Notes: generated by a model from the sequence alone, not told the origin. A stretch of 64,000 bases of DNA from Mycteria americana (GCF_035582795.1 NC_134367.1:90441062-90505061), one strand, 5' to 3'; counted from the stretch's first letter, positions 36,401 through 51,400 are shown. A program made the numbers and translations.

Positions 36401-39400
36401 AACAGCAGGCAGGTTTCAAAAGTGTTTTGCAAGTTTGTTTATAAATTACTTCCTTGCTCCTCTTGTTATTCTTCCATTATTTCAGAAACCGTCACTGGAA
36501 AAATCTGGTATCTCCCAGTGATTACCAACATCCAGTTAGAAGGAACAAAGGAGAATTCTTCCTTGTCACTGGTAGAAAAGGCATTGTATCATGAAAAGTA
36601 TTGATCTTTTCTACTTCCTTTAGCACGTATAGGAAAAAAACCTATACTTCAATTATTATGCATTTTCTAAAGGGAAATCAAGAACAGAATTGTTGGGTTT
36701 GGTGCATTAACAAGCTGGATCAGCAAGTCACAATCCATCAGCAAGTTACACTCAGTATACATTTATATTGGTATATTTGTTTCTCAAATGTTTCCATTTT
36801 GGTGTACAAACACCAAATAGGTTTTAAATACCCTTAATTCCAAAATGTTAATTTATTTATATTTGCTATAAGCTAACCACTTATTTCTTCCTTTTTGTTT
36901 GTAATGTGGAAAGGAGATCTGAATGAGAGCTGAACTAAACATTGGGAAAAATTGATTGAATGCCCATAACCAAAGGCAACTGAAGCAAGAGCCTAGAACC
37001 AGCTGTTAATATCTTTCTTGCCATCACCTGCCAAACTGGGCAAATTCATTGGAAAGATGGGGATTTGTTTTTAAAATATTTTGCTCTTTCATAGCCAAAG
37101 AAGGTAAAGTGAAGCTTATAGAGCAAAGGAAATACGTCCCCTGTACAGATCCCTGTTGAAATCAGTACCATCCCATACAGAGCCACAGTTTGTCCTCAGA
37201 CACTACACAGCCATGATCCTGGAGTCCAGGATGTATGGCATGATGGACCTTTTGTCTAAAAAGCCAAACACTAATACTTGTAACAGCCTCCTTGACTGGG
37301 AGTGCTATATACCTACAACAGCAGGAGGCAGCACTCATGTCTATATTTAATTTAGGTAATCCTATTTTCTTAAAATACGTTTGTTGAGTGAAGGAATTGA
37401 CATAAATTGGATATATTATAGGAGAGGGATGGTAGCAGCAGCAGATGTCCCATGTCTTGACCTTAGTAAGATTTTTTACACTGTCTCACATGTCAATCTT
37501 ATAAGTAACTTGGGGTTTCCTGGTTTAGAGGATGTTATTTTAAGTGGCTGCAAAATTGATCGATGAATTATATCAAGGGATAGTTAACAATTGTTCACTA
37601 TCAAACTAGAAGGATATTTTGAGAGAGGTTCTGCAAAAGACTTTCTGGTACTACTCAAGGGTTTTTTCATGAATGATATGCCTCTGGGGAAAAAAAATAA
37701 TATTCCTAATGTTTGTGGCTGGCACAACTCTGGGAGATGCTGAGCACACCATGAGTGAGGACTAGAGTTTACAATAATCTTGAAATATTGGTTTCATAGT
37801 TTTAAAACAGTAGCTTTGATTCAATAAAGACAATGGCAAAATACTACACTTGAGTAAGACTGACCAAATGTAAAAGACAAGCTGGAGAACAGGCTGGATA
37901 GTAGAGGGAGTGCTGGTAGATAGCAAACTGAGCATGAGCTAATGATGTCAGGCTGTAGTGAAAAAGGCAAGTGTTAACATGTAATGAGGGAACGGAAGTG
38001 CTGTTGGAGACACCTGAAGTAATCTTTCCCCTTTGCATGGTGTTAACAGGAACTTAAATTGTACTGTGTCCAGCTGAACTCTGCACTTCATGAAAGACAT
38101 GGACAGAGTGGAAGCAGCCCAGAGAAAAAATACTATGGTCTAGAAAATGTGACATGTAGAAAGACTGAAGGACTCGGGGTTGTTTAAGCTAATGAAGAGA
38201 AAACCAGTGGAAGACATTTTAACAATGCACAACTGTATAAAAAGTTGCTCCAAAGAAGAAAGGAGTAAAACAGTCTCCTTGTCTACTGGGAACACAATAA
38301 GAAGTAACAGGCCTAAACAGCTGTATAGAAAATGCAGCTTAGACATTAGGGAAGGACAGAGAAGCACTGGAACATACTAGCTGAAGGGTTGGAGGACTCT
38401 TCACCAATGGCAATTGTTAAGGACAGGCCAGACAAATGTCCATCAGGAATGGCGTACACAGTCTTTACACTGATCATCTTTCCTTATTCTATGTATTTTA
38501 CCCAGCAATTGGAATTCTGGGCTGTTGCAGGCTTGGTCGTTACAGACCACTGGTGTTCATGGAGCTCTCCCTGTGCTAATTTCATCTGTACAGGTGAAAA
38601 CGCTGAGAAGAAAATTTGAAGACTATATGTGGCCAGGAACTGTCCGGGAATGGGAACTTGGAGCTATCTTGGTGAGAGAGAGGCTCTGACAAGAAGCCAG
38701 GGTGCAGGGACGAGATCAGGAATTAGCTGAACCAAAAAACTAGCACGAGCAAAACCTTTTGCTCAGGCTGCAGACTGAACTCAAAGCCAGGCCAGCTATC
38801 TCAGTTGAAACCCTAACTAAACTTGGTGCAGATTTATGCTTGTATGAGGATTAGAGGACAAGACAAGGGTCAACACGACTAGATGGATTGTGGTGATGAC
38901 AAATGTGCAGATCTCACGGTGCTTCATGCTTAACTCTACTACTTGATAGCATCTAAAGGGCCGCACTACTTAAAGATTATGAGAATGTTTCTTGTTTTAT
39001 CTAAGCAATGGCGTGTCAAAGGCCTAGCCAGCCAAAGCATGTATTTCAGCAAAGTATCTCATTCTTTTCTTCTCCAGAAATAACCACTTGATATTTATGA
39101 AGACAGATCACTTTGTTGCTATTGCTAAACTGTGGGTGTCTGCCAAAAGCATAAAATGTGTGCCAGAGTAACTTATCAAGACACTACGCTATGCACTTCA
39201 AAAAGCTCACTGCTCCACTGGAGCAGAGGGTTCAAAGAGTTCACAGAGGCTGAGAGTGTGAGCAGAACAAAAGGGCGCATCTACATTAAAAATGGTACAA
39301 AATCCAAGGATGCACAAATCTGTGCTCTTACAACTGTACTTAGAGAAAGTGTAATTATTTTCCATAAGTCGTCCACATGGGGCTGAGAAATGACCAAAGC

Positions 39401-42400
39401 CAGACATTTGGTAACCTATTCCTCTCCAAAGCTAAATCTTGGTCAGATTGTATCTGACCAACATACACTAGACTCTAGAGTTGCAACTAGAGTTGCAAGA
39501 CACATTGCTAGTAGTCTTTAAAATACTCTTAACTGGCTTTGTCCACTCTAGTAATTCGTTCCTTTCCTCTTTTATGCCTAAACTCCTGCTCTGTCTCCAT
39601 TTTGCTCTTCCAGCCATCCTGACTTTGTCCTTGCTTTGTCCTTCCTTCTTCAGATTCTCACCTCCCTTATGGCTCTTCATATGCCTTTTTTCCAATTAGG
39701 AGTTGTCCCTCTCGCTGCCCTACCACTGCACTCTGCTTCTCTCTCATTGTAGTTCTCTCACCTTTGTCCCTCTCCCTTTGCAGTTATGGCTGTGTATCTT
39801 TAGCAACAGGATTGCTCCCCTTGGGCTTCCTAACAGGTCTTTGTTCCCTCTGCAGCAGCTTTTCTGGATGCTGTAGCTGGAAAGGACTCAGCAATGACAC
39901 AGGATTAATATGGTTTATACTGACCTGTACATGAAAATGCATCACGCTTCCTATACTATTAAATTCCATGCTCCGTTGCACTGCCTCCATAGTGTCACGT
40001 TTCAATAAACTACAAACTCTTTACATAATTGGGACATATAACAGCATTGATCTACAACAGTTGCTGCAATAGAAGCTGGCTGTTTGTTCCAGAGCAACTT
40101 TGGGCACCTGTGGACATTGGGGGAGGTGCAGATTTCCTGGGTTTCCTCTCTCCCAAGTGCCCATGCAATTGTTTTGGGTGAGGGAGGAACAGGCCAGGTA
40201 CCTGGTGGTGGAGGGTTTCTGGTGCCAGTCTCTAGCTGGGGAGCATGTCCGCCCTCGGGGACCTGTGAGCATGCGTTCAGAGTCAGAAGCAGCATGCTCA
40301 CTGCTCCCATGCACAGTGAGCAGGCTCCCAGCTGCTTCGCTGCTTGGCCCAAGCAGCCGTGTCTGGCAGAGGGTGTCACAGAGCAGGAGCGATTCTTTGG
40401 GGCTACAGGAGACTGAGATACACACCTAAGGACACAGGTGCATGAGGTGACAGCCAGCTGCAGGAGTCTCACCCTCAGCACGTGAGACTTGACGCATCTG
40501 GGTTGTTTATTCTGCTACATGAAGTAGTTTGAGATTGTAAGCTATGTGTTGCTGTGAAAAAAAGAAAAGTCTGTGAGAAAACTGAGGTTGTAAACTAAAG
40601 CAGTTTCCCTCTAGCTCTGTTTTATAGATGCTCCTGTCAAAAACAGTTCTAAGTCCTGCCTCTGCCGGGAGTGCTTCTTTCACCATGCAGCAGGGTAAAG
40701 GTAGAAGGATTTTTGGCTGTTTCACCACAGTCCACAGAGTTCAGAAGTGCAGCACCGGGTCATCTTCTTCCTTATTTGTTACTATGCAAAGAAATGCTCT
40801 AAGAAACTGAAAGATGCAGCAATAAACCTCTGCAGCAGTTTAGACCTGTTGTGTGTTGGGAAAGTCTTCTTCATAACTGAAATGGCCAGAAACACTGCAT
40901 ACATTTTTTTCCAAAACAGTAAAAAATGTTAAAGCTGAAAATTATAATTTCTAAATCCTTAGGCTCGCATTTTGAAGAACATTGGCTGTAATGTCTTACA
41001 TTTGGAAAGGTAGTAATCCAAATTTCTTCTGAACCTGTGTGACCTCATGGCATCTGTGGCAGTACCTACACATAGAAAGGACTAGAATTTTAAATGGCCA
41101 GGTCAAGTCCTGAATTTGTGCTCACATTAAACTGATCAAAGGACTTAATATCTTCTTTTTTTTCTAAGGAAAACTGCTATCATGGGCTGACTCTGAGTCA
41201 CAGTCATCTTTGCTCCCTCCCAAAATGTGTCAAAACATTTCCTAACACTGAAAGTTGCTAAGTGAAACACTCAACACACAGAAAGTGTCAGCATTAAAGT
41301 ATCCCTTGATCCTTGGATTTACCCTGATACTGCCCTCTCACTTCATCTCCTTTTTCCTTCCACTTCTTCTCACTCCTGCCCCACCTTCTGCCGTAGCTGT
41401 TTTCAACAATTCTCCTACTTGTCCCTTCCTGTGCTACTCTGTGCTACCCGACCTTTTTATCTCTTCCCACCTTCTAGCCCTGACTGTAAGCCTCCCAGTG
41501 ATTTTTATTTCTCTGCATTCAAGACCTCAAGTTATGGCCTCAAGTTGCGCCAGGGGAGGTTTAGACTGGATATTAGGAAATTTTACTTCCCTGAAAGGGT
41601 TATCAAGCATTGGAACAGGCTGCCCAGGGCAGTGGTTGAGTCACCATCCCTGGAGGTGTTTAAAAGACTTTTGGATGAGGTGCTTAGGGACATGGTATAG
41701 TGGTGGTCTTGGTAGTGTTAGGTTTATGGTTGGACTCGATGATCTTAAAGGTCTTTTCCAACCTATATGATTCTGTGATTCTGTGAAGACAACTTGTATT
41801 TTCCTAATCCATGCTGCCAGGACTCCAGATAGGAGACCACTTCTTCCCTGTTGAGTACCCTACCAGCCAGCAATGCATGAAAAGTCCTGCTCTGCCCCTA
41901 CAGTGCCGGCCTGGACAATACTTGGCTGGATTGCAGGCTTACACACTTTGGTCCTGCTTATAGCCTCAGATGAACCAGAGGAACTGCTCTGCACAGGCAG
42001 ACTCTAAAGATGTTAGCTGACAAACTTTATGTTTGAACAGATACAAACACATTTCTCAGAAACAGCTCCGCCAAGTTTAAATTGCTTTTCCTGGGCACAG
42101 GCAGAGACACATCTACACTTTAGTAACCTTAGCCCAGGCCAAGTTTAAAAACATGAACGCTTTACTGATTCTTTTTTTTAAAAAGGTTCTAAAGAGAACC
42201 AACCAAACAAAAAGAACTCAATAGCATAATGTAAATACAATGGTTTTTTCCCCCTCCTTCCTTGTTCACAGGAGCATCAAAAGTTTTATAGATGCCCATG
42301 CATTGTCCTGCCCCAGACGTGTGACAGGCGTCACTGGAAGGTTTGCTTAGGACAACAGTGTTCAGAGGTTTTTTGATGTGCACCTCCAGCAGGAGACTAC

Positions 42401-45400
42401 GCTAATGTGATTAGACTGCTTTGAGTAGCCTAGCTAGCTTATTCAGGGCTCTCTTTAGCCTTCCTGCCCTATACCAAATGATGATACGAAGGCCTCACTC
42501 AAGGGGATTTGGCTTTCTAGGAAAGCCGCCCAGCCCATCTTTACCAGTACATCAAAGTGCTGCAAGTCATCACTCTGCCCCAGGATCTGCTCCAGCATAG
42601 TCCTGCCTGGGAAATGATCTGTTCCTTAATATCTCTGATAGGCAAACCTTCTTTCTCTAGTAGACAACACATCTCTTTGCAGACAACCTTGACACAGTGA
42701 CATTTTCCAAAGACATTTCTGGGAGGCAGTCTCCCAGCATGGAAAGTGTTGGATAAAGTTGGTGAACTCCAGCACAGTTATAAGCAAAACGGTATCTTAT
42801 ATATGGCAAAAGTTGACTGTGGGTGTTGCTACTCTATTACATGTTTATAAAGAATAATTAGGAAGGAGGAGGTCAAAACTAACTTCCTTCAAATGTGACC
42901 TTTTTTCATTATTATTGCAGATCACATTTTGATGCGCCTTTCTAGGAATGGTGAAACTTCCTCCCCATCCTTAGGTAGTAATACAGTAGAAATTGATGTT
43001 TCTAAAGTTTACAGCTAGATAGAATTTAGCTAGGTCTTAAAGTGAATTTGGATCTATAGAAAAATATATACATTTTTCTTCTTATCAGTTGACTTTTCCC
43101 ATCTTCCTGCACTGAATATTTTAACCCAGTTTTAGTATTAATTTTTTTAAATGAAATAATTTCATTGCTATTGTTGTACCTATGAGATGTTCCAAAAATA
43201 ATTACAATGTCAGCTGAGTGGTCAGCAAAGATTAACATAGCACTTATGTTCAAATGGGTGCAGATGTACATGGATTTAATTATTTGACCAAACTCAGTAA
43301 GGATCACCCTACTGATCAATTCACCTGCCACATTTAAATCAACATCTAGAGGGAGAAGGACACTTCAAGGTGTGTAACTTAAGAATAGTCTCTTGATTTA
43401 TAGTTTGAAAGTATTTCTTTATTATAATTCTTCTTGACCAAAATTACTTTAATTTTGAAGAAGATGCCAAGAATATAACTTACACCAAGGGAAATAGGTG
43501 CAGTGTCTGGGATGGAGGTTATTCCATACATTTTTATTCTTAACTGAGCTCCTCAAAACTTAGAAATGACCTAATCGTATAAGCTTTTGAGTACACAAAG
43601 GGGCTTGTGAAAATTTGTTCTTTTGTCAAGCTGTATTTATTGGCTCAATAAAAAAGTGTTATCTCCCGCCACAGTGGCTGCCTCTCTTACAATAAGAAAT
43701 CAAAAAAACAGACTTGTGGACCTTGAAAGAACAAGGTCCATAACAAATTTCCCACTGCATATATGGAATGAACCGTAACACTTTTACCTTGCTTTTTATT
43801 TCCTACTTGAAAGAGCAGCCCAAATAAGGGAATACTAAAGACATCCCATGATTAAAACAAGTCATTTCCTTGTTTGGTAAAAGCACTATTATTTTTAAGT
43901 AAAAACATTTACTGAAGCTCCTGTATATAATTTGATCTTTTTTCTCTCTGTCTTAGTATAGCCCTTTATAACCCTGCTTTTCCAATATCAACAGCAGGAA
44001 TCTAGTAATGCAAATCCAGATCTTTACATCCTCATCAGTCTTACCAAAGCTCAGTGGAGTTCGATGCTCAGAATGTATCTTCCAATAAAGCCTTAAACTC
44101 CCAGGATATCAAGCGTTGTAACTTCCCTACTGGGCCCAAACCTCACATAGGTGAGATCAGAGGGACCTACTTGTGCCTTGGTGACAGCCTCATGGCTGGG
44201 ACTTCAGGTCTCTGCCCTGGGACGGCAATTTGAACAGTTCTCTGCAGAGCAGCTGGGACTGAGCACCCACCAAGCCTTTATGTATTTATCAGTGACAGGC
44301 AAATAGGAGTGACAGAGAAGTTTCAGAGCAAACATGAATACTCCTTTAGCTATGGCCCTGCTCCAGGTAGCAGAGATGGAACAAAGAGAAAAAACTTCTG
44401 TGACCTGCTCTGCATGTACTGTGCTTCCCTTTACTTCTGGAGGACAGAGTAGACATTCCATGTATGGAGCTCAGGCCAGTGGACTGACTGCAAGACAACA
44501 AATGTTGTCTGGAATCATAAATTGTAATACTGTGCAGCACACAAGCATACAAAACCTTCTTGAACAACCAGATTAGGGAATTACGGCCCTAGGTGGCACA
44601 GTAGGAGCGGTGGATATGGTGGGGGATGGAGAGCAGGAGCATGGCACACAATAATGCCTATCTGGGAAGAAAACCTGGAGTATAAATACAAAACCATAAA
44701 GGATTGTAAAGCTGCCTGGTAATGACAAAATAGCACAAATGAATTGGCATCAGATAGAAATACACTGTTAACAGACATGTTGTCTTGAAAAGAAGTGAAG
44801 AAAGAGAAAAGTCTTAAGTTACCTCTGCAGAAATTCTTCCAGTCCAAGAGATAAAAGGAAAAATTATGTGGGTACACTTTGGACTGGGCAAAAACTATAG
44901 GTTTCTCTAATGTTAGCGCACTTTCCAATGGGAAAGGAAGGTACAGATAGGAGTATTTGTGCTAATAGTTAGGAAGGGAATCAGCTAGTATTCTGAGAGT
45001 GTAATTAGGAAGGTATTTAATAATGCTAGAGGAGACTGCAAGGAAGCAAACCCCATACCAGCACTGGGTACGTGAACATTTTACACTTCTGTGGCAAAGC
45101 ATACAAAGAAATATTTTTGTTGACTATTCATACATTAATTTGAGGAACCTGGGTTAAAATAGCAATGAATCTAGTATTTTCACTGAAGAGAAGAAATTAG
45201 ATATTAGCATTATTGAAACTTACTGGGATGAATCGCAAAAAGTTGAACTCATTGATTGGGCAGCAAGGAACGCATGAAAGAGGCAGAGCGAATGGCCAGC
45301 CTCTGTTAGGGATATTGCTACCAGATCTAGAGTTACTGGTAAGTCCAAACAGCAGGAGAGAAGACGCAAATGTGTTACTGTGTAGCTGGTGAAGGCCAAA

Positions 45401-48400
45401 AGGAATCTGGTTAGGGTCTATTGCAAAGCATCAAGATGAAGCAAAACAGAGAATAGGATCTGTTACTTGTCAAATACCTGCATGTTGTGTATTGGGAGAT
45501 TAATGATAGAGGTTTCATGAAGCCAATAATGAAAACATCTTCAGTTATTGACACTTAATGATGGTGATTTTCTAAGACAAAAAGGTAAAATAACTATTTC
45601 TATGGGGAAAAAATTAATCTCTGGATTGAATCTGGTAGTTATTTTATGGTCTGATTATATTCACTATTAGCAAGGAGAGTACCACTTAGAAATATATAGA
45701 TATACTTCAAACGTAATCTAATCTCTCTGTTTATCCACTTCGTGTTTCAAAAAACATAACTCCTTATGAACCAATACAAAATATCTCTAAAAATTACAAG
45801 CAAATTGATTTATAAATGACTTACTCTTTTTGGGCCTGCATCCACCTGCATTTCTTTGGAGGCCTGAGCTGCTTTTCTTACTGATCACAAGTAGGCACAC
45901 CTACATGAAAAAATGACCAGCATGTCCAGGTAAACGCTGCACCCACCTGACCAACCAGGCAGTACAGGTGGGCTTAAAAAGGGACTACGTGAGCCACATT
46001 CTGCAGAGCATGGGGAGAGGGAGAGTATTTTTCTTTCTCCTTCCAACTTAGTTTTGGAACGAGAGGAACTGGCCAAAAGAAGTGTAAAAAATTTATGCAG
46101 GGATGTTGCTTTCAAATGTTCCTGGTTTCCCATTCTTTTGCCATGAAAGCCTGCTTTCCCTGATCTTTTTAGAAAGATGTCAATTTGTAGAAAACCAAGT
46201 ACAGGCACACCAAATGTGTCATCTGCAACCAAAGGGGTTTGGGGATCCGGCTGTGTCTGAAAGAGCAGCCTACTTAATGTCTGTCAGATTCACCTGAGTA
46301 CACTTCAGAAATTAAAACAGCAATTGTTTTTTTTAATATACTAACAGAGTAAAAGATTATGATTTTGATTGGAAACAAAGTTGCAAGAGAAGAAAATAAC
46401 TAAATGTAACTTTAGGTGGTATTTGAAACGGAAATACCTCTTTAAATTGGTGGTGCCTCAGCTACTATGGGCAGCAGAGTGTGGGGCAAATGCAACACTG
46501 TCTTTTACACCAGTATCTTCAGGATTAGCTTTGTAGGTCAGTGAGACAAGGCCTTCCCCCCCGCCACTGTGCATGGTGGCATCTCCTCTGCTCCCTCACC
46601 ACTCTTTCTCACTTCTAAGAGAAATGCAGCATTAAGGTTTATATGGAATTTGATTGTGAAGGCTTCCTCTCATAATCTTCTATTTTGTTTCCCACCTTTG
46701 GTTTTTGAAGCTGGACTGCAAAATGGAAATGCAACAAACTCTTTCATGTGGGCACGAATGACACCGCAAGCCAGAAGCTGGGCAGAATCAAGGAAGACTA
46801 CAGAGCCCTGGGAGTGCAAGCAAAAAGTATTGGTGCCCAAGTTATCTTTTCTTCCATTTTACCAGTTAGAGGAAAGGGTGCAGCCAGAAAGAGACATATA
46901 ATGCAAATCAACTGCTGGCTTTGTGGCTGGTGCCGTCATGAGGGGTTTGGCTTTTATGACAACTGGACATTCTTCGATGACTATAGCCTGTTAGGGAGGG
47001 ATCGGATCCACCTGTCTAGAAGAGGCAAGGGAATCTTTGGCAGCAGGCTGGCCAACTTGGTGAGGCAGGCTTTAAACTGAAGGACTCAGGAGGCAGGGTC
47101 CAAAGTGGCAACGTTCACGCCATTGCATCCAACTGGGGAATAAGCCAGGCCAACCAGAGCAGTGACAAATGTTCCTTAGCTGCCTCCCAAGATAAGAACC
47201 AGAAGACCAACCACCTCAAGTGTATGTATACCAATGCACACAGCCTGGGGAACAAGGAGGAACTGGAGCTCCGCACCCAGTCAGAAATTGATCATATCAC
47301 AGGAATAACTGAAACATGGTGGGACAACTCACATGACTGGAGGATTGTGATGGATGGCTATAGACTGTTTCATAAAGACAGGCAGGGAAGAAGAGGAGGA
47401 GGAGTCGCGCTCTATGTTAAGGAGAACCTTGAATGTATAGAAGTCGACTATGGTGATTGTGGAAGCCCTATTGAATGCCTCTGGGTCAAGATCAGAGGGG
47501 TCGTCTCCAAGGGGGATCTTACAGTAGGCAACTGTTACCGACCTCCAAACCAAGATGATAAGGCCAACAAAGCAATATTTGGGTCACTTAAGCAAGCTTT
47601 GGGTCAACAGAACCTGGTTCTTATGGGTGACTTCAACTACCCAGACATTTGTTGGAAGAACAATTCAGCAGCTCACATGTCATCCATCAAGTTCCTGGAA
47701 TGTGTAGAGGACTGCTTCCTCACACAAATGTTAGATGTGCCAACCAGGAATGAGGCACTGCTGGACTTGCTACTCACAAACCAAGAAAACCTGCTTTGTA
47801 ATATCTCGGTTAGTGATAGCCTTAGCTGCAGTGATAACAATATTGCAGAGTTTGGGATCCTGCTGAGCACGCTGAAGGTTAGTACTAAGACAAAGTTTTT
47901 AGATTTTAGAAGAGCAAACTTCAGGTGACTCAGAGCTCAGTTGGGAGGGATTCCGTGGGAAGCTTCCATGGAGGATAAAGGAGCTAGCGAATGCTGGGAG
48001 TTTTTCAAGAATGCTCTCCTGGAAGCACAAAAACAGTTCATCCCCTTTAAAGGTAAGGGAAGTAGGCAGAGCAAGAGACCCCCTTGGCTTAACTGTGAGC
48101 TTCTGAGTCTGCTCAAAACCAAAAGAGAAGCATACCAGAGATGGAAGAATGGATGAATACCCATTGAGAACTACAAGAGCATTGCTAGGGCATGCAGAGA
48201 TGCAGTTAGAAAAGCAAAAGCTCAGCTCGAATTGAAATTAGACAGACATGTCAAAAACTACAAGAGAGGGTCCTTCAGGTACGTAAACAACAAGGAGAAA
48301 CAGAAGGAAAATATTGGCCCGCTGTTAAACAGGAGAGGTGAATTAGTCACCAACAATGCTGAAAAGGCAGAGGTTCTCAATACTTTCTTCACCTCTGTCT

Positions 48401-51400
48401 TTACCAGCACTGTTGGGCCCCAGGCCTTGGGAACAAAAATCCAGGTTGATGCAAACACAGACCCACCGTTAGTGAAGGAAGAGTTGGTATGCAAACTATT
48501 ACAGGAGTTTGACCCCTACAAATTGATGGGCCCTGACAATATGCACCCGAGGGTGTTAAGAGAGCCGGCTGACGTCATTGCAAGGCCGCTCTCCATAATC
48601 TTTGAGAAGTGGTGGAGATCAGGGGATGTCCCAGAGGACTGGAAGAAGGCTAACATCACCCCATCTACAAGAAGGGTCTAAAGGAGGATCCAGGAAATTA
48701 TAGGCCCATCAGTCTTACTTCAGTCCCTGGGAAAGTTATGGAACAAATCCTCCTGGGGGCTATCACAAGTCAAATGAAGCATGTGATTGGGAAAAGCCAG
48801 CGTAAATTCACCAAGGGCAAACAGTGCTTGACAAACCTGATCGTTCTCTACAACGAAGTAACCTCCTCGGTTGATGTGGGGTGAGCGGTGGACATTGTCT
48901 ACCTGGATTTCTCCAAGGCTTTTGATACAGTTTCCCACAGCCTCCTCCCAGAGAAACTGATGCATTACGGTCTAGCCAAGTGGTCTGTGCGGTGGGTGGG
49001 GAACTGCCTGACAGTTCACACCCAGAGGGTGGTGCTAAATAGCTCCTTTTCAAACTGGCAACTGTCACAAGTGGGGTCCTGCAGGGATCAATATTGGGCC
49101 CCACGCTGTTTAATATCTTCATAAGTGATCTGGGTGATGGGATCAAGTGTACCCTGATGAAGTTTGCTGATGATACCAAACTGAGTGGAGAAGTGAACAC
49201 TTCGGAAGGGAGAGCCACCCTGCAGGAAGACCTGGATAGGCTGGAAGAGTGGGCTAACAAGAACCTTATGAGGTTCAATAAGGACAAGTGTGAAGTCTTG
49301 CACCTGGGAAAACATAATCCAGGAGTGCAGCACAACCTGGGGTCTACCCGGCTGGGGAGCAGCTTTGTGGAAAGGGACCTGGCAGTCCCGGTAGACGACA
49401 AGCTCAATATGAGTGAAGAGTGTGCTGCTGCGGCAAAGAAAGGCAACAGGATGCTGGGCTGCATCAACAAGGGCATCACCAGCAGAGATAAAGAAGTCAT
49501 TATCCACTCTACTCAGTGCTTGTCAGGCCACACCTGGAATACTGTGTTCAGTTTTGGTCCCTGCTATGCAAAAAAGATGTGGACAGGCTGGAGAGGGTCC
49601 AGAGAAGGGCCACAAATATGATCAAAGGACTGGGAAGCTTGCCATATGAGGAAAGGCTGAGAGAACTGGGCTTTTCCAGCCTTGAGAAAAGAAGGCTTAA
49701 AGGAGACCTTATCACCATGTTCCAGTATTTAAAGGGTGGCTACAAAGAAGATAGAGACTCCCTTTTTACAAGGAGTCACATGGAAAAGACGAGGGGTAAT
49801 GGGTACAAGTCACTCCTGGGGAGATTCCAACTGGATGCAAGACGAAAATTTTTTACAATGAGAAAAATCAGCCACTGGAATAATCTCCCCAGGGAAGTGG
49901 TGGACTCCCCAACATTGGACACTTTTAAGATTCAGCTGGACAGGGTGCTAGGCCATCTTGTCTAGACCGGGCTTTTGCCAAGAAAGGTTGGACCAGATGA
50001 TTCTTGAGGTCCCTTCCAACCTGATATTCTATGATTCTATGATTCAAACAGGCCTCTCACCACCTGAGGTCTTCAGCTGGCATTCTCACTGTATTCCTTA
50101 ACCAGCACAGCCCCTCTAGCAGGAAAGGCTGTATTACAAACTACATTTCAAAGCAAAATACTTTGTAAGTCATTTAGCACAAGAAGTATTCCTGTACATA
50201 CATCTTATGCCACTCATCATTTTCAGCTCATGGCCAGCTTTTCACAGAGATTGCATATACAGATGGCAGACTTGGCATTCAGTGCTTTTCTCACTTTCTT
50301 CCTCCTTTTCTCTGCCTTCCCACCCCATCAGTTTTGGAGGCCCTACCATCACAGGCCCTACCTTATGAAAGTGAAGAAGCTATGAGCTTACCTAAAACAG
50401 ATGTGATTAATTCAATTTTTATAGGATGTTTGCCTTAGGACCATAGAGCATTTGGATTTGATTAAACTCACACCATGCTGCGGTAATAAAGTGCATATTG
50501 AGAGATGAAGAGCTGGCTAACTAAGGACAGCAGACAAAGAGGCAGGGGGTGGGATTGGGGATTCCTCCCTTCTCTTTCCTCCCCTCAGCAGCAGCAGCAG
50601 TCTGCCTTCAGCCCTTTATGAAAGCCTCAGGGAACGCACCATCTTGCGCTTGCCACAAAGACAGAGGCTGCTGCCTAGTGGCGGCAGAGAAAGACGGAGA
50701 GCTTACTGCTGTCACAGTTCACCACAGCCTGCTGGACTGCTGCCCCTGGGCCAAGGTGGGAAGTGGGGAAGGTCTCCTGGCTCCATCCACCTCCCTCTTG
50801 CATCCTTTCGGGCAGCAAATCTTTGTATTAGACTGTGCTAGGGGAGGGTTGGCTCTTTGGTCAGCAGTTGGTACTCAGATGACCATCTCCCTTCTCTTTC
50901 AGCAGTGGGCTAGATGGGAGCATACCACCTGCCAGACCTGGCCCACAGGGCTCCACTGAGCAAGCAGAGAGGTCCTACAAAGTCCTGTCAATGAGAAGCC
51001 ATCAGCATTAACCCAGGGAGTTTCCAGAAGAAGATTAGAGTGGTCCTTACAACGCTCCAGCATATTCCTCAACGGCCTGACAATAAATACAAAATTACCA
51101 CTGATAAAGCTGGCACATGGCACAAATTCTAGACAAGTGGGGAACATCAAGGTGGGTAGAACAGCATTACTGAGCACTAAACCCATACAGAAAAGTTACT
51201 TTAAAATCAAAGAAATGCAGCCATACAAACATAAACCATTCCTAAGGAGTGGTAGATTGCAACCTTGGTTACAATCATGGTTACACCAGCTCCAGGGTAC
51301 TCAAAGTAGCCTGGAAACACAGGGCTTCCTAGTGTGACTCCAAAACAGAAAGCACCCTTCCGATCTGTAAGCACGGGAGTAGCATATGGGAACAGGAAGG

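Larger units (their letters stand above)
46730..50046 (+). mobile_element. Long CR1 LINE copy, 3.3 kb, ORF1 part and whole ORF2 region, inactivated
   Basis: In order it carries the end of ORF1 (esterase domain), an ORF2 with endonuclease and reverse transcriptase, and the 3' UTR ending in GATTCTATGATTCTATGATT. ORF2 is broken by in-frame stops at 47926-47928, 48154-48156 and 48882-48884 and by frame changes near 48660, 49080 and 49505. The 5' end is truncated within ORF1 near 46730. It lies in SRD5A2 intron 1, antisense to the gene. It is the best preserved transposon in the window but cannot encode an active enzyme. Confidence 0.93.

Noticed and set aside
40002..40481. Overlapping 159-, 134- and 110-codon frames
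   Set aside because: They are open on both strands in a local GC-rich patch, with no recognisable motif and no exon signals.
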